Source: an uncultured Oxalobacteraceae bacterium (GTDB lineage Bacteria; Pseudomonadota; Gammaproteobacteria; Burkholderiales; Burkholderiaceae_D). From it: a DNA stretch of 64,000 nt. Under the pieces are notes generated by a model. The model was not told the origin of the DNA and ran no database searches. It saw only the letters and a program-made list of their open reading frames with translations. This document shows, in pieces, positions 47,936-55,398 of this stretch. Both the position numbers and the translations under genes were made by a program. The stretch lies in the NCBI GenBank assembly GCA_903862415.1, contig CAIOYD010000050.1:62001-126000 (forward strand), in the 5' to 3' direction. Numbering within the stretch: the stretch's first letter is position 1; the number at the start of each line of letters is the position of its first letter.

Positions 47936-48025
47936 GTAGGGTGTATTAGCCCATGGGGCGTAATACACCCTGTGGCTAAATTACGGTTAATGGTGTATTA
48001 CGCCCTTCGGGCTAATACACCCTAC
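47936..48025. repeat. Nested palindromic element downstream of efp
   Basis: Ninety bases built from two inverted copies of one unit. Outer arms: GTAGGGTGTATTAGCCC (47936-47952) and its exact complement (48009-48025). Inner arms: GGGCGTAATACACC (47956-47969) and its exact complement (47992-48005). Each half can also fold by itself with a one-base bulge (the right half through GCCC-TTC-GGGC), so two small hairpins or one long cruciform are alternatives. It may serve as a terminator for efp. The outer ends match the repeat at 27169-27202, which marks it as a dispersed REP/MITE-like family. Confidence 0.85.
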
Positions 48026-48072
48026 CTTTATACAGGTACAATGCACACTTCCATTTCCGCCTGCCCTTATCC

Positions 48073-48936
48073 GTGTTGATTCCATTTCGTTTGTATCGCT
48101 GCTGCGCTGCTGTTCTATTCATACTGATGTTGTGCGCAGGCAGCACCTGTCAGGCGCAGACGCAACCGATCCGCTTTTTACTCAGTTTTGATGACGGCCC
48201 GAGTGCCAGCACATGGAGTAACGGCACCGAAGAAATTCTCACCACGCTGACCAACAATGCGGTGCAAAAAAATATCAAGGGTCTGTTTTTTGTCCAGACA
48301 CGCAATACCAATGGCGGCGGCAGTGAGCTCGGGCATGCGCTGATTGAACGTGAATGGCAGGAAGGCCATCTGGTGGAATTTCACACCTCCACGCCCAATC
48401 ATTCAAACCACCGTTTTTTGGATGATGATCAACTACAGCTCTCGCTCGAACATGGCGTCGCCGATTTATCCCGGATCACCGGCTCCGCTCCTAAACTGGT
48501 GCGCCCGCCGTTCTGGAATTACGACGAGCGTACGTTTGCCGCTTATCAAAAAAACGGTATGCAGGTTTTGCTTACCGATCTGAGTGCCAATGACGGAAAA
48601 ATCTGGGGCGTGAATTTCAGCCTGCACAAACACAGCAATATGCTGGAACAACTCGCGCAGGTGCGGGAAAAATGGCGCGCCGGAAATATGCCGGTGATTG
48701 ATGGCTGCGTACCGGTGGTGGTGACTTTCCACGATATTAATACGTATACAGCGCATCATCTGGAAGAATATCTGCACATCCTGCTGCAAGTGGCGGCTGA
48801 ACTCGACATGCCTACGAGCGAGCTGCCGTTTTATAACCAGCGTGCTGAACTCGAGCGTGCCGCACTGGCCAGTGCCATGCACGACACCTCGATCAAACCC
48901 CGACTGCCAGGTTTATGGAACTGGTTATGGCAATAA
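48073..48936 (+). CDS. Secreted polysaccharide deacetylase (NodB domain)
   Basis: 287 residues beginning with GTG at 48073, which keeps a signal peptide (LYRCCAAVLFILMLCAGSTCQA). The NodB catalytic core has LLSFDDGPSAST (motif 1, metal and base Asp), LVEFHTSTPNHSNH (motif 2, metal His residues, compare HTWNHP), LVRPPFWNYDERT (motif 3, RxPF/Y) and VVVTFHDI with the late His. It would remove N-acetyl (or O-acetyl) groups from a cell-wall or extracellular polysaccharide in the periplasm. The substrate is unknown. It ends 12 bases inside the convergent phosphopantetheinyl transferase gene. Confidence 0.82.
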   Translation: MLIPFRLYRCCAAVLFILMLCAGSTCQAQTQPIRFLLSFDDGPSASTWSNGTEEILTTLTNNAVQKNIKGLFFVQTRNTNGGGSELGHALIEREWQEGHLVEFHTSTPNHSNHRFLDDDQLQLSLEHGVADLSRITGSAPKLVRPPFWNYDERTFAAYQKNGMQVLLTDLSANDGKIWGVNFSLHKHSNMLEQLAQVREKWRAGNMPVIDGCVPVVVTFHDINTYTAHHLEEYLHILLQVAAELDMPTSELPFYNQRAELERAALASAMHDTSIKPRLPGLWNWLWQ

Positions 48937-49602
48937 TGCCGCCGTTAACTGCGGCCAGCTGAGCGGGCATAATAACGGTAGTTGCTTCAATTGGCCATCG
49001 GCAGCCAACGCCACCGAGAGCGCCTCGTGCGCCAGCACATAGTCATGGTGATCAGTGCTGGCACCAAGTTTATACCGGGCTTCCTTCTGGCTCCAGAGTC
49101 GATAAAAACCACTCATTTGCTGCTCTGCCGACAGGGCAGAAAATGCGGCCAACTCCCGCGCATCAAATGCCTGACTGGCCAAAGCACTGAAGTTACGTTT
49201 CCCATCGAGTACTTCGATATCAAGGCCCACTCGCGTGTGCAGACTGACTGCACAGGCGATCCAGTGGCCGCTGTGCGACAGACTGATGCCAGCTACTGGC
49301 ACAGGGCCAGGCAACTTGGGGGGCAGATTGCCCTGTTCAGTGAGTGTAATTTCGCTGCAGGGAACTTGCAGCAGTTCGGCGAGCGCATAACGGAGCAACA
49401 GTCGGCCCAATAAAAACTGTCGCCTGCGCAATGGTCGCTGAAACCGATGATGACGTTGCAGGGCTGCGGGGCTGAGCAGCTCCAGAAACGGCAACAACTG
49501 CTCAACGCCAATCTGTTGGCTGTTGAGCAGCGTGATGTTACTTGTCGGCCAGACGGACAAAATCACCCTTGAAAGCAACTCCGGCCATGATGGCGCCGAC
49601 AT
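48925..49602 (-). CDS. 4'-phosphopantetheinyl transferase (Sfp type)
   Basis: Attaches the phosphopantetheine arm to acyl carrier proteins; expected to activate the ACPs of the aryl polyene cluster. The two Mg-binding motifs are RVGLDIEVLD and LWSQKEARYKLGA; ISLSHSGHWIACAV is also typical. The start is uncertain: ATG 49602 overlaps the upstream gene by 65 bases, and GTG 49566 (VILSVWPTSN) also fits the family N-terminus, giving 225 or 213 residues. Last gene of the cluster on this strand. Confidence 0.88.
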   Translation of the reverse strand: MSAPSWPELLSRVILSVWPTSNITLLNSQQIGVEQLLPFLELLSPAALQRHHRFQRPLRRRQFLLGRLLLRYALAELLQVPCSEITLTEQGNLPPKLPGPVPVAGISLSHSGHWIACAVSLHTRVGLDIEVLDGKRNFSALASQAFDARELAAFSALSAEQQMSGFYRLWSQKEARYKLGASTDHHDYVLAHEALSVALAADGQLKQLPLLCPLSWPQLTAALLP

Positions 49603-49981
49603 GGCATTCAAACTCGGTGGCGCTGGATTTAACTACATTGTCATAGTTGCTGACAATGTTAATCACGGCATTGGCGCCGAGTTCATGGGCGCGTTTTTGC
49701 AGTGACAGCATATCGGACAAAAATACCCAGTTGCAGGCTTTTTCGTTGGATTTGGCAAACGAATTGGTTTTCAGGCTGGTTTGATCGGTGCCTAATTTCT
49801 GCACAATTTTAGGTGTCGGCTGGTTACCAAAGTAAAACCGCACCGAATCCCCCAGACGGGATGCTGCATCATTGGCTGCCATTGCGTCGGCTATCGGTAA
49901 CATGACTGCATTGTCAGCTGCATTAACCGGGAATGCCAGTACGGTACTCAGGGCGAAAACCAGTGTCAGAACGTTTTTCAT
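49538..49981 (-). CDS. Small secreted protein of the APE cluster
   Basis: 147 residues with a signal peptide (VLTLVFALSTVLAFPVNA) and a mature domain of about 125 residues (KIVQKLG, CNWVFLSDMLSLQKRAHELGANAVINIVSNY, TEFECHVGAIMAGVAFKG). Similar proteins occur in aryl polyene clusters, where they are often mislabelled as excinuclease subunits; the fold recalls YbjQ-like pentamers. Two Cys may pair. Strong AAGGA ribosome site. The function in pigment export or placement is unknown. Confidence 0.65.
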   Translation of the reverse strand: MKNVLTLVFALSTVLAFPVNAADNAVMLPIADAMAANDAASRLGDSVRFYFGNQPTPKIVQKLGTDQTSLKTNSFAKSNEKACNWVFLSDMLSLQKRAHELGANAVINIVSNYDNVVKSSATEFECHVGAIMAGVAFKGDFVRLADK

Positions 49982-50006
49982 ATTTTTCCTTAAAAATTAA
50001 ACATTA

Positions 50007-51254
50007 TTAATTGTGCCATTTTTTAAAGATTAATGACGTATTAATTCCACCAAAAGCAAAATTATTTGACATGACGTAGTCGCACTGCAACTCCCGCCCG
50101 GTATCCACGATGTAATCGAGCTCGGCGCATTGCGGATCGAGCTGTTTGAGGTTAATGGTGGGCGCAAACCAACCGGCGCGCATCATTTCTATGCTGATCC
50201 AGGCTTCCAGCGCGCCGCAGGCACCGAGTGTGTGGCCCATATAGCTTTTGAGCGAACTGATGGGGACGCTGTTGCCAAAAATTTGCTGGGTCGCATGGGA
50301 TTCAGCAATATCACCCTGCTGGGTTCCGGTACCGTGAGCATTCACATAGCCGATATCGGCAGCCTGCAAACCGGCATCATCGAGCGCTAACTGCATGGCA
50401 ATTTTCATGGTTTCGGTATTCGGATGGGTAACATGGCAGCCATCGCAATTAGTGCCAAAACCAACCAGTTCAGCATAAATATGCGCGCCACGTGCCTGGG
50501 CATGCTCGAATTCCTCCAGTATCAGTGTGCCGGCACCTTCGCCGATAACCAGTCCGTCACGATGGACATCATACGGACTCGGCGTAGTGCCGGGAGCCTC
50601 GTTTTTAACGCTGGTGGCAAACAGGGTATCAAACACGGCCGCATCGGCCGCACACAGTTCTTCGGCTCCACCGGCGATCATGGCAGTTTGTCGGCCGCTG
50701 CGTATGGCTTCATAAGCATAACCAATGCCCTGACTACCGGAGGTACAGGCACTCGAGGTGGTAATAATGCGACCGGTGATGCCAAAGAAGACGGCGATAT
50801 TTACCGGTGCAGTATGCGCCATCATTTTGATATAGGTGGTGGCATTGATGCCCTTGGTGGTGTGCTCTTCCATCATGCGCGAAAAATCACCGATGGCGCT
50901 CGGTGTGCCGGCCGATGATCCGTAGGACACGCCCATCTGACCGCTTTTGACCAGAGGGCTGTCGAGCAGACCGGCATCGAGCAGTGCCAGTTCACTGGCA
51001 CGTGCAGCCATGATGGCGATCTTGCCCATGCTGCGGGTGGACTTGCGGTTATATTTATCCGACAGAGTATAGGGTGCAGCCGGCGCACCCAGTTTGGTGT
51101 TGAGTCCTTCGTAAATATCCCATTCATGCATGCGCACAATGGCATTGCGGTATTCACCAAGACGCGCACGCACTGTCTGCCAGTCGTTACCCAGCGGGCT
51201 GATTCCGGCCATGCCGGTGACAACTACCCGACGTTCCAAATTACGTTTATTCAT
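50007..51254 (-). CDS. Beta-ketoacyl-ACP synthase (APE, FabF-like, C-terminal of pair)
   Basis: 415-residue condensing enzyme. The triad is complete: Cys170 in SSACTSGSQ, His in VNAHGTGTQQGD and His in YMGHTLGACG, with the C-terminal NNFAFGGINTSL loop. It would extend the aryl-polyene chain by decarboxylative condensation with malonyl-ACP. The start overlaps the stop of the ketoreductase gene (ATGA). In the APE systems I know, one ketosynthase starts the chain and another elongates with a Cys-less chain-length factor; which role this one has cannot be told from sequence. Confidence 0.9.
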   Translation of the reverse strand: MNKRNLERRVVVTGMAGISPLGNDWQTVRARLGEYRNAIVRMHEWDIYEGLNTKLGAPAAPYTLSDKYNRKSTRSMGKIAIMAARASELALLDAGLLDSPLVKSGQMGVSYGSSAGTPSAIGDFSRMMEEHTTKGINATTYIKMMAHTAPVNIAVFFGITGRIITTSSACTSGSQGIGYAYEAIRSGRQTAMIAGGAEELCAADAAVFDTLFATSVKNEAPGTTPSPYDVHRDGLVIGEGAGTLILEEFEHAQARGAHIYAELVGFGTNCDGCHVTHPNTETMKIAMQLALDDAGLQAADIGYVNAHGTGTQQGDIAESHATQQIFGNSVPISSLKSYMGHTLGACGALEAWISIEMMRAGWFAPTINLKQLDPQCAELDYIVDTGRELQCDYVMSNNFAFGGINTSLIFKKWHN

Positions 51255-51976
51255 GCCAGACCTCCATTGACTGAAATCACCTGGCGGGTGACATAGGCTG
51301 CATCCGGTTGCAGCAAAAAGCTCACGACAGCGGCGACTTCTTCGGGTTTGCCGATACGGCGTGCGGGTATCATTTTCAGGGCTTCTTCCATAGGGACATC
51401 ACTGACCATGTCGGTTTCGATCAGACCGGGGGCTACACAGTTGACGGTAATGGCGCGGCTGGCGAGTTCAATGGCCAGTGCTTTGGTGGCACCGATAATG
51501 CCGGCCTTGGCGGCACTGTAATTAACTTGCCCGCGATTGCCGATGAGCCCTGATACCGAAGCCAGGGTGACGATACGTGCGGGCTGTTTGCGTCGCACCA
51601 TTGGCATGATTAAGGGATTGAGGACGTTATAAAAACCATCCAGATTGGTTTTTAACACGATATCCCAGTCTTCACCTGACATCGCCGGAAAGGCATTATC
51701 ACGCGCCACACCGGCATTGCAGACCACGCCATAATAACAGCCGTGTTGTTCAACATCGGCCAGCAGCAAACTCGCGGCCGCCTCGCGTTCACCGATATCG
51801 AACTGCAACACCCGGCAAGAACGTCCCATGGCGGTGATGGTAACCGCAACCTGCTCTGCCTGTTCACGCTGACTTTTACAATGCAGTACGATGTCATAGC
51901 CATCCTGAGCCAGACGCAGCGCGATGGCCTTGCCGATTCCGCGCGACGAACCCGTGACCAATACATTTTTATTCAT
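51251..51976 (-). CDS. 3-oxoacyl-ACP reductase (APE, FabG-like)
   Basis: Short-chain dehydrogenase of 241 residues: NVLVTGSSRGIGKAIA (NADPH site), NAGVARDNAF, ASVSGLIGNRGQVNYSAAKAG with the catalytic Ser, Tyr and Lys, and GLIETDMV. It reduces the 3-keto group after each extension so a dehydratase can introduce the double bond. The neighbours on both sides are a dehydratase and a ketosynthase; spacing is two bases upstream and a four-base overlap downstream. Confidence 0.92.
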   Translation of the reverse strand: MNKNVLVTGSSRGIGKAIALRLAQDGYDIVLHCKSQREQAEQVAVTITAMGRSCRVLQFDIGEREAAASLLLADVEQHGCYYGVVCNAGVARDNAFPAMSGEDWDIVLKTNLDGFYNVLNPLIMPMVRRKQPARIVTLASVSGLIGNRGQVNYSAAKAGIIGATKALAIELASRAITVNCVAPGLIETDMVSDVPMEEALKMIPARRIGKPEEVAAVVSFLLQPDAAYVTRQVISVNGGLA

Positions 51977-51978
51977 TG

Positions 51979-52443
51979 TTACCCTTCTCCCTGATTATTC
52001 TGTAAAAACTGTTCAGCATTTTCCGGTTGAAACACCGTCACCGTGGCTGTGGCGAGCAGCATTCCGGTGTGCGCCCGGGTAATCCGGCAGTCAAATGCAC
52101 CCAGACCATTTTCACTTTGCAACACCCGCTGAACCTGTACCTGCAATACACTGCCATTCTGAAAACTGGCGCAATGACATTCATAGCGGCGCGACCCAAG
52201 TAAAAATCCCACTTTGACACTGCCACCATCCTCCAGTGCTGCATAGCCGGCAAAGGCAGCAATCGCCTGCGCCATGTATTCAATTCCCACCCAAGCTCCT
52301 ACGCCGGAGCCATCAAAAAACATACTCGCGGGAGTAATGTTAACTTCCGCCGTGAGCGTTTCCGCTCCTACCTCCAGCACCCGGTCGAGCAGTACCATCG
52401 GTGCAGCATGGGGGATCAGGCTGGCAATTTCCGGATAATTCAT
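51979..52443 (-). CDS. Hotdog-fold 3-hydroxyacyl-ACP dehydratase (APE)
   Basis: 154 residues from ATG 52443, which overlaps the ketosynthase stop (ATGA); the longer open frame is a shadow of that gene. Hotdog-type features: LIPHAAPMVLLDRVLEVG (the catalytic-type His in PHAAPM), MFFDGSGVGAWVGIEYMAQAIAAFAG (central helix with Glu) and KVGFLLGSRRYEC. These resemble the ApeP/FabZ-type dehydratases of aryl polyene clusters. It would form the trans double bonds of the polyene. Confidence 0.82.
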   Translation of the reverse strand: MNYPEIASLIPHAAPMVLLDRVLEVGAETLTAEVNITPASMFFDGSGVGAWVGIEYMAQAIAAFAGYAALEDGGSVKVGFLLGSRRYECHCASFQNGSVLQVQVQRVLQSENGLGAFDCRITRAHTGMLLATATVTVFQPENAEQFLQNNQGEG

Positions 52444-53624
52444 CACACCCGTCCAAACAGTAAGGCGGCATTGGAACCACCAAAGGCAAATGAATTGCTC
52501 AGGGCCCATTGCAGCGGCCGGCCCAGCCCGGTACCCAAAGCCACTGTATTGAGCTGTGGCAGGTCGGTGTCCTGTATACCGTCCCACAAGTGCACCGGTA
52601 ACTGTCCTGCAGGGTTATCGTCCTGCATGCATATCCAGCACAGACCGGCTTCAATCGCTGCCGCCGCACCGAGCGTATGTCCGGTCAGGGGCTTGGTGGA
52701 ACTGACCGCCACCTGCTCACCAAACAGGGTATGAATAACGCTGGCTTCCATGGCATCGTTTTGCCGGGTAGCGGTACCATGCAGATTGATATAATCGATC
52801 TGCGACGCCTGCACTCCACCGCGGGTCAGTGCCTGCCCGATGGCTAGCAGTGCACCGCTGCCAGCCGGATCAGGGGCTGACATGTGATGGCCGTCAGACG
52901 ATTCACCCCAACCACACAAGGCCACAGCCGAAGGGTTGCGGCTCATCAAAAACAGTCCCGCGCCTTCACCGATATTAATGCCATTGCGATTGCTGCTCAA
53001 AGGATTGCAGACTTCTGCGCTGACCGATTCGAGCGCAGAAAAACCGGCTACGGTAAACGCACACAGGGTGTCGACACCGCCACACAGGACGGCATCACAC
53101 AAACCCATATTAATTAAACGCGCAGCACTGGCCATGGCTTTGGCACTGGAAGCACAGGCACTGGAATGCGAAAAGGCCGGACCGGCAAGAGCGAGTTCCT
53201 GCGCCAGCATTTGTGCGGGTGAGCCCATTTCCTGCTGCTGATAAGCAAACTGTGCTGGCATGACGCCGGTGTCGGCCAGGGTGTAGAGAGCCATTTCGGT
53301 TTCTGCTATTCCCGAGGTGGAGGTACCGATTACCACGCCAATGCGATGATGACCAAACTGGGCGATGGCAGCATCCACGGTGGGACGGATTTGTGCCAGT
53401 GCTGCCAGCGCCAATTGATTGTTACGACTGCGCTGCGCCAGCGGCCAGTGTTGCATTGAAGGCAGTGGCACCTGTTCCGGCAGAGCGCCCAGAGGCAGGC
53501 TGCGGCCTGGTGAGCAGGCCGTGGTGGGCAGTACACCACTGCGCCCGGCCCACAAGCTGGCTTTGATTGCTGCCATAGTGTCGCCCAGTGCACAGAGCAT
53601 TCCACAGTCATTTAAATACAACAT
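52443..53624 (-). CDS. Beta-ketoacyl-ACP synthase (APE, second copy)
   Basis: 393-residue condensing enzyme, diverged from its partner. Catalytic residues are present: Cys157 in SSACASSAKAM, His in INLHGTATRQND and His in PLTGHTLGAAAA, ending in NSFAFGGSNAAL. It differs from housekeeping FabF in the N-terminal region (YLNDCGMLCALGDT). Followed by an ATGA overlap with the dehydratase and preceded by the DUF3261 lipoprotein gene at eight bases. Both ketosynthases in the window keep the active Cys, so the Cys-less chain-length factor expected in this pathway is elsewhere. Confidence 0.9.
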   Translation of the reverse strand: MLYLNDCGMLCALGDTMAAIKASLWAGRSGVLPTTACSPGRSLPLGALPEQVPLPSMQHWPLAQRSRNNQLALAALAQIRPTVDAAIAQFGHHRIGVVIGTSTSGIAETEMALYTLADTGVMPAQFAYQQQEMGSPAQMLAQELALAGPAFSHSSACASSAKAMASAARLINMGLCDAVLCGGVDTLCAFTVAGFSALESVSAEVCNPLSSNRNGINIGEGAGLFLMSRNPSAVALCGWGESSDGHHMSAPDPAGSGALLAIGQALTRGGVQASQIDYINLHGTATRQNDAMEASVIHTLFGEQVAVSSTKPLTGHTLGAAAAIEAGLCWICMQDDNPAGQLPVHLWDGIQDTDLPQLNTVALGTGLGRPLQWALSNSFAFGGSNAALLFGRV

Positions 53625-53632
53625 CCAGATCC

Positions 53633-54184
53633 TTATGAATTGTTAGGCAAAGACTGTATCACCAGAACATAGTGAAAGCGCAGGTTTTCCAGTCTGACGG
53701 TGCCTGTCCAGCGCGGCATACTGGTGTAATCGACCAAACAAACCAGCTGATCATCGAGAAACAGTTCGCGCCGCAGAGCGCTGTCTTCAATTCGCCAACC
53801 GGGGGGCAAGGCAGCGCGTATGACTGCCAGTGGCCACAGGGTCAGCTGTATATCTTCGAGCACATCTTCGGCATGAACTTGTTGTGGCAACATAACATGA
53901 CGCCATGAATCGAGTTTTTTACCATCATAATCCAGACTGAGCACGCGCTGGCCAAAAGCCAGTCCAACCAGTTGCAAATGGCCATCATCGACTTCCAGTG
54001 CCGCGTCGAGTTCCTCAATTCGTCCATTGCGTTCGACCTTTAAATGCTGTTGCAGCGAAATCGATTGCCCCAGATCGGCTGGTGAGAGCAATAAGCCCAG
54101 CCGTGCTGGTAGCGGAGCCGGTGCTTTGGTGGCACAGGCTGCGAGCAGCGCAGACAACAACAGGTTTCTTATTGTGGCGAACAT
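53633..54184 (-). CDS. DUF3261-type lipoprotein (APE)
   Basis: 183 residues with a lipoprotein signal peptide: NLLLSALLAAC, lipobox Cys at about residue 17. The mature protein is mixed alpha/beta with no catalytic motif I recognise; features such as RVLSLDYDGKKLDSWRHVMLPQ and LWPLAVIRAALPPGW fit the small lipoprotein family that accompanies APE clusters. Probably outer-membrane or periplasmic, with a role in pigment placement. Its start overlaps the end of the FAD-enzyme gene by 16 bases. Confidence 0.78.
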   Translation of the reverse strand: MFATIRNLLLSALLAACATKAPAPLPARLGLLLSPADLGQSISLQQHLKVERNGRIEELDAALEVDDGHLQLVGLAFGQRVLSLDYDGKKLDSWRHVMLPQQVHAEDVLEDIQLTLWPLAVIRAALPPGWRIEDSALRRELFLDDQLVCLVDYTSMPRWTGTVRLENLRFHYVLVIQSLPNNS

Positions 54185-55398
54185 AATGCTTCCAGAGCGG
54201 CCAGTCGGCGTTTGGTTTCTTTGACCATAGGATTACTGCTGTCCCAGGCGTATCCGGCCAGAATGGACGCAATCATGCGACGAATTTCCGGTTGATGACC
54301 GGGGTAAAAAATAATTTTCTGAAACCCACCGGCATACCAGGATTCAACAAATGCGCGGAAAGTATCGACGCCTTTTTTGAGCGGCAGACTGTATTCCTCA
54401 TGCCAGTCGATCTGCTCACCGTCGAACTGACGCTGCAGCAGGCCGGCCGCCATGCTGGCCGATTTAAAGGCAATGGTGACGCCGGAAGAAAACACCGGAT
54501 CAAGAAACTCACCGGCATTGCCCAGCAAGGCATAGCCTTTACCAGCCAGCGACGCCACATTGGCTGAATAGCCGGTAATCTGTCGCACCGGGGTATCCCA
54601 GACTGCCTTGGAGAGCAATTCATTCAGAGAGGCATCCTGAGCCACAATGGCTTGCATACGTTCGTGCGGGGTGCCGGAAAACTGTTCCAGAAAAGCTGGC
54701 TCGGCGACCACACCCAGAGAACAGCGGCCGTGAGCAAACGGGATCGTCCAGAACCATACATCCGCATGTTGCGGATGCACTGTGACGCGGATTTTATTGC
54801 GGTCAAAATCATGGCCGATATGGTCTTCAATATGGGTAAACATGGCGGCGCGCACCGGAAAATTGGAGGGCGTTTCCAGTTGCAGCAGACGCGGCAGGAT
54901 ACGACCGAATCCGCTGGCGTCGAGAATAAAACCAGCTTCAATTTGATACAGTTCACCGGCCGGATTTTTAACACTGACCAGCGGTTTTTCACCCGCCAGA
55001 TTAACGTTGATAACTTCATGCTGATAACGAATCCGGGCACCGAAACGTTCAGCTTCGTTGGCCAGAATATGATCAAAGGTGCCGCGCTGCACCTGATAGG
55101 TAGTACCCCAGCCAGCGGAGTGTTTGTCACGAAAATCAAAGGCAGTATGCTTGCCCTGATGCATAAAGGAAGCGCCGTTTTTAAACTGAAAACCGGCTTC
55201 GACTACGGCGCGCAACATGCCGGCCTGCTCCAGGTATTCCATGCTTTGCGGCAGCAGGCTTTCGCCAATAGAAAAACGTGGAAACTGTTCACGCTCGAGC
55301 ACGACCACCTGACGGCCCTGTTGACGCAGCAGAGCCGCGGCCAGGGAACCGGCCGGGCCAGCACCGATGATGAGGATTTCTGCAGTTTCAACCAACAT
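54169..55398 (-). CDS. FAD-dependent oxidoreductase, halogenase-like (APE)
   Basis: 409 residues: Rossmann FAD motif ILIIGAGPAGSLAAALLRQQG at the N-terminus, GESLLPQSMEYLEQAG, GWGTTYQVQRGTFDHIL and GYALLGNAGEFLDPVFSSGVTIA near the C-terminus. It has a WFWTIP segment (Trp215, Trp217, Ile219, Pro220), the WxWxIP motif used to recognise flavin-dependent halogenases and their relatives. It may halogenate or hydroxylate the aryl head, or be a non-halogenating relative; sequence alone does not decide. Its start lies 11 bases inside the MMPL gene. Confidence 0.85.
   Translation of the reverse strand: MLVETAEILIIGAGPAGSLAAALLRQQGRQVVVLEREQFPRFSIGESLLPQSMEYLEQAGMLRAVVEAGFQFKNGASFMHQGKHTAFDFRDKHSAGWGTTYQVQRGTFDHILANEAERFGARIRYQHEVINVNLAGEKPLVSVKNPAGELYQIEAGFILDASGFGRILPRLLQLETPSNFPVRAAMFTHIEDHIGHDFDRNKIRVTVHPQHADVWFWTIPFAHGRCSLGVVAEPAFLEQFSGTPHERMQAIVAQDASLNELLSKAVWDTPVRQITGYSANVASLAGKGYALLGNAGEFLDPVFSSGVTIAFKSASMAAGLLQRQFDGEQIDWHEEYSLPLKKGVDTFRAFVESWYAGGFQKIIFYPGHQPEIRRMIASILAGYAWDSSNPMVKETKRRLAALEALCSPQ

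Noticed and set aside
50007-53624. Ketosynthase/ketoreductase/dehydratase group read as a fatty-acid synthesis operon
   Set aside because: The continuous linkage to the ammonia-lyase, ligase, methyltransferase, LolA-like and MMPL genes marks an aryl polyene cluster.
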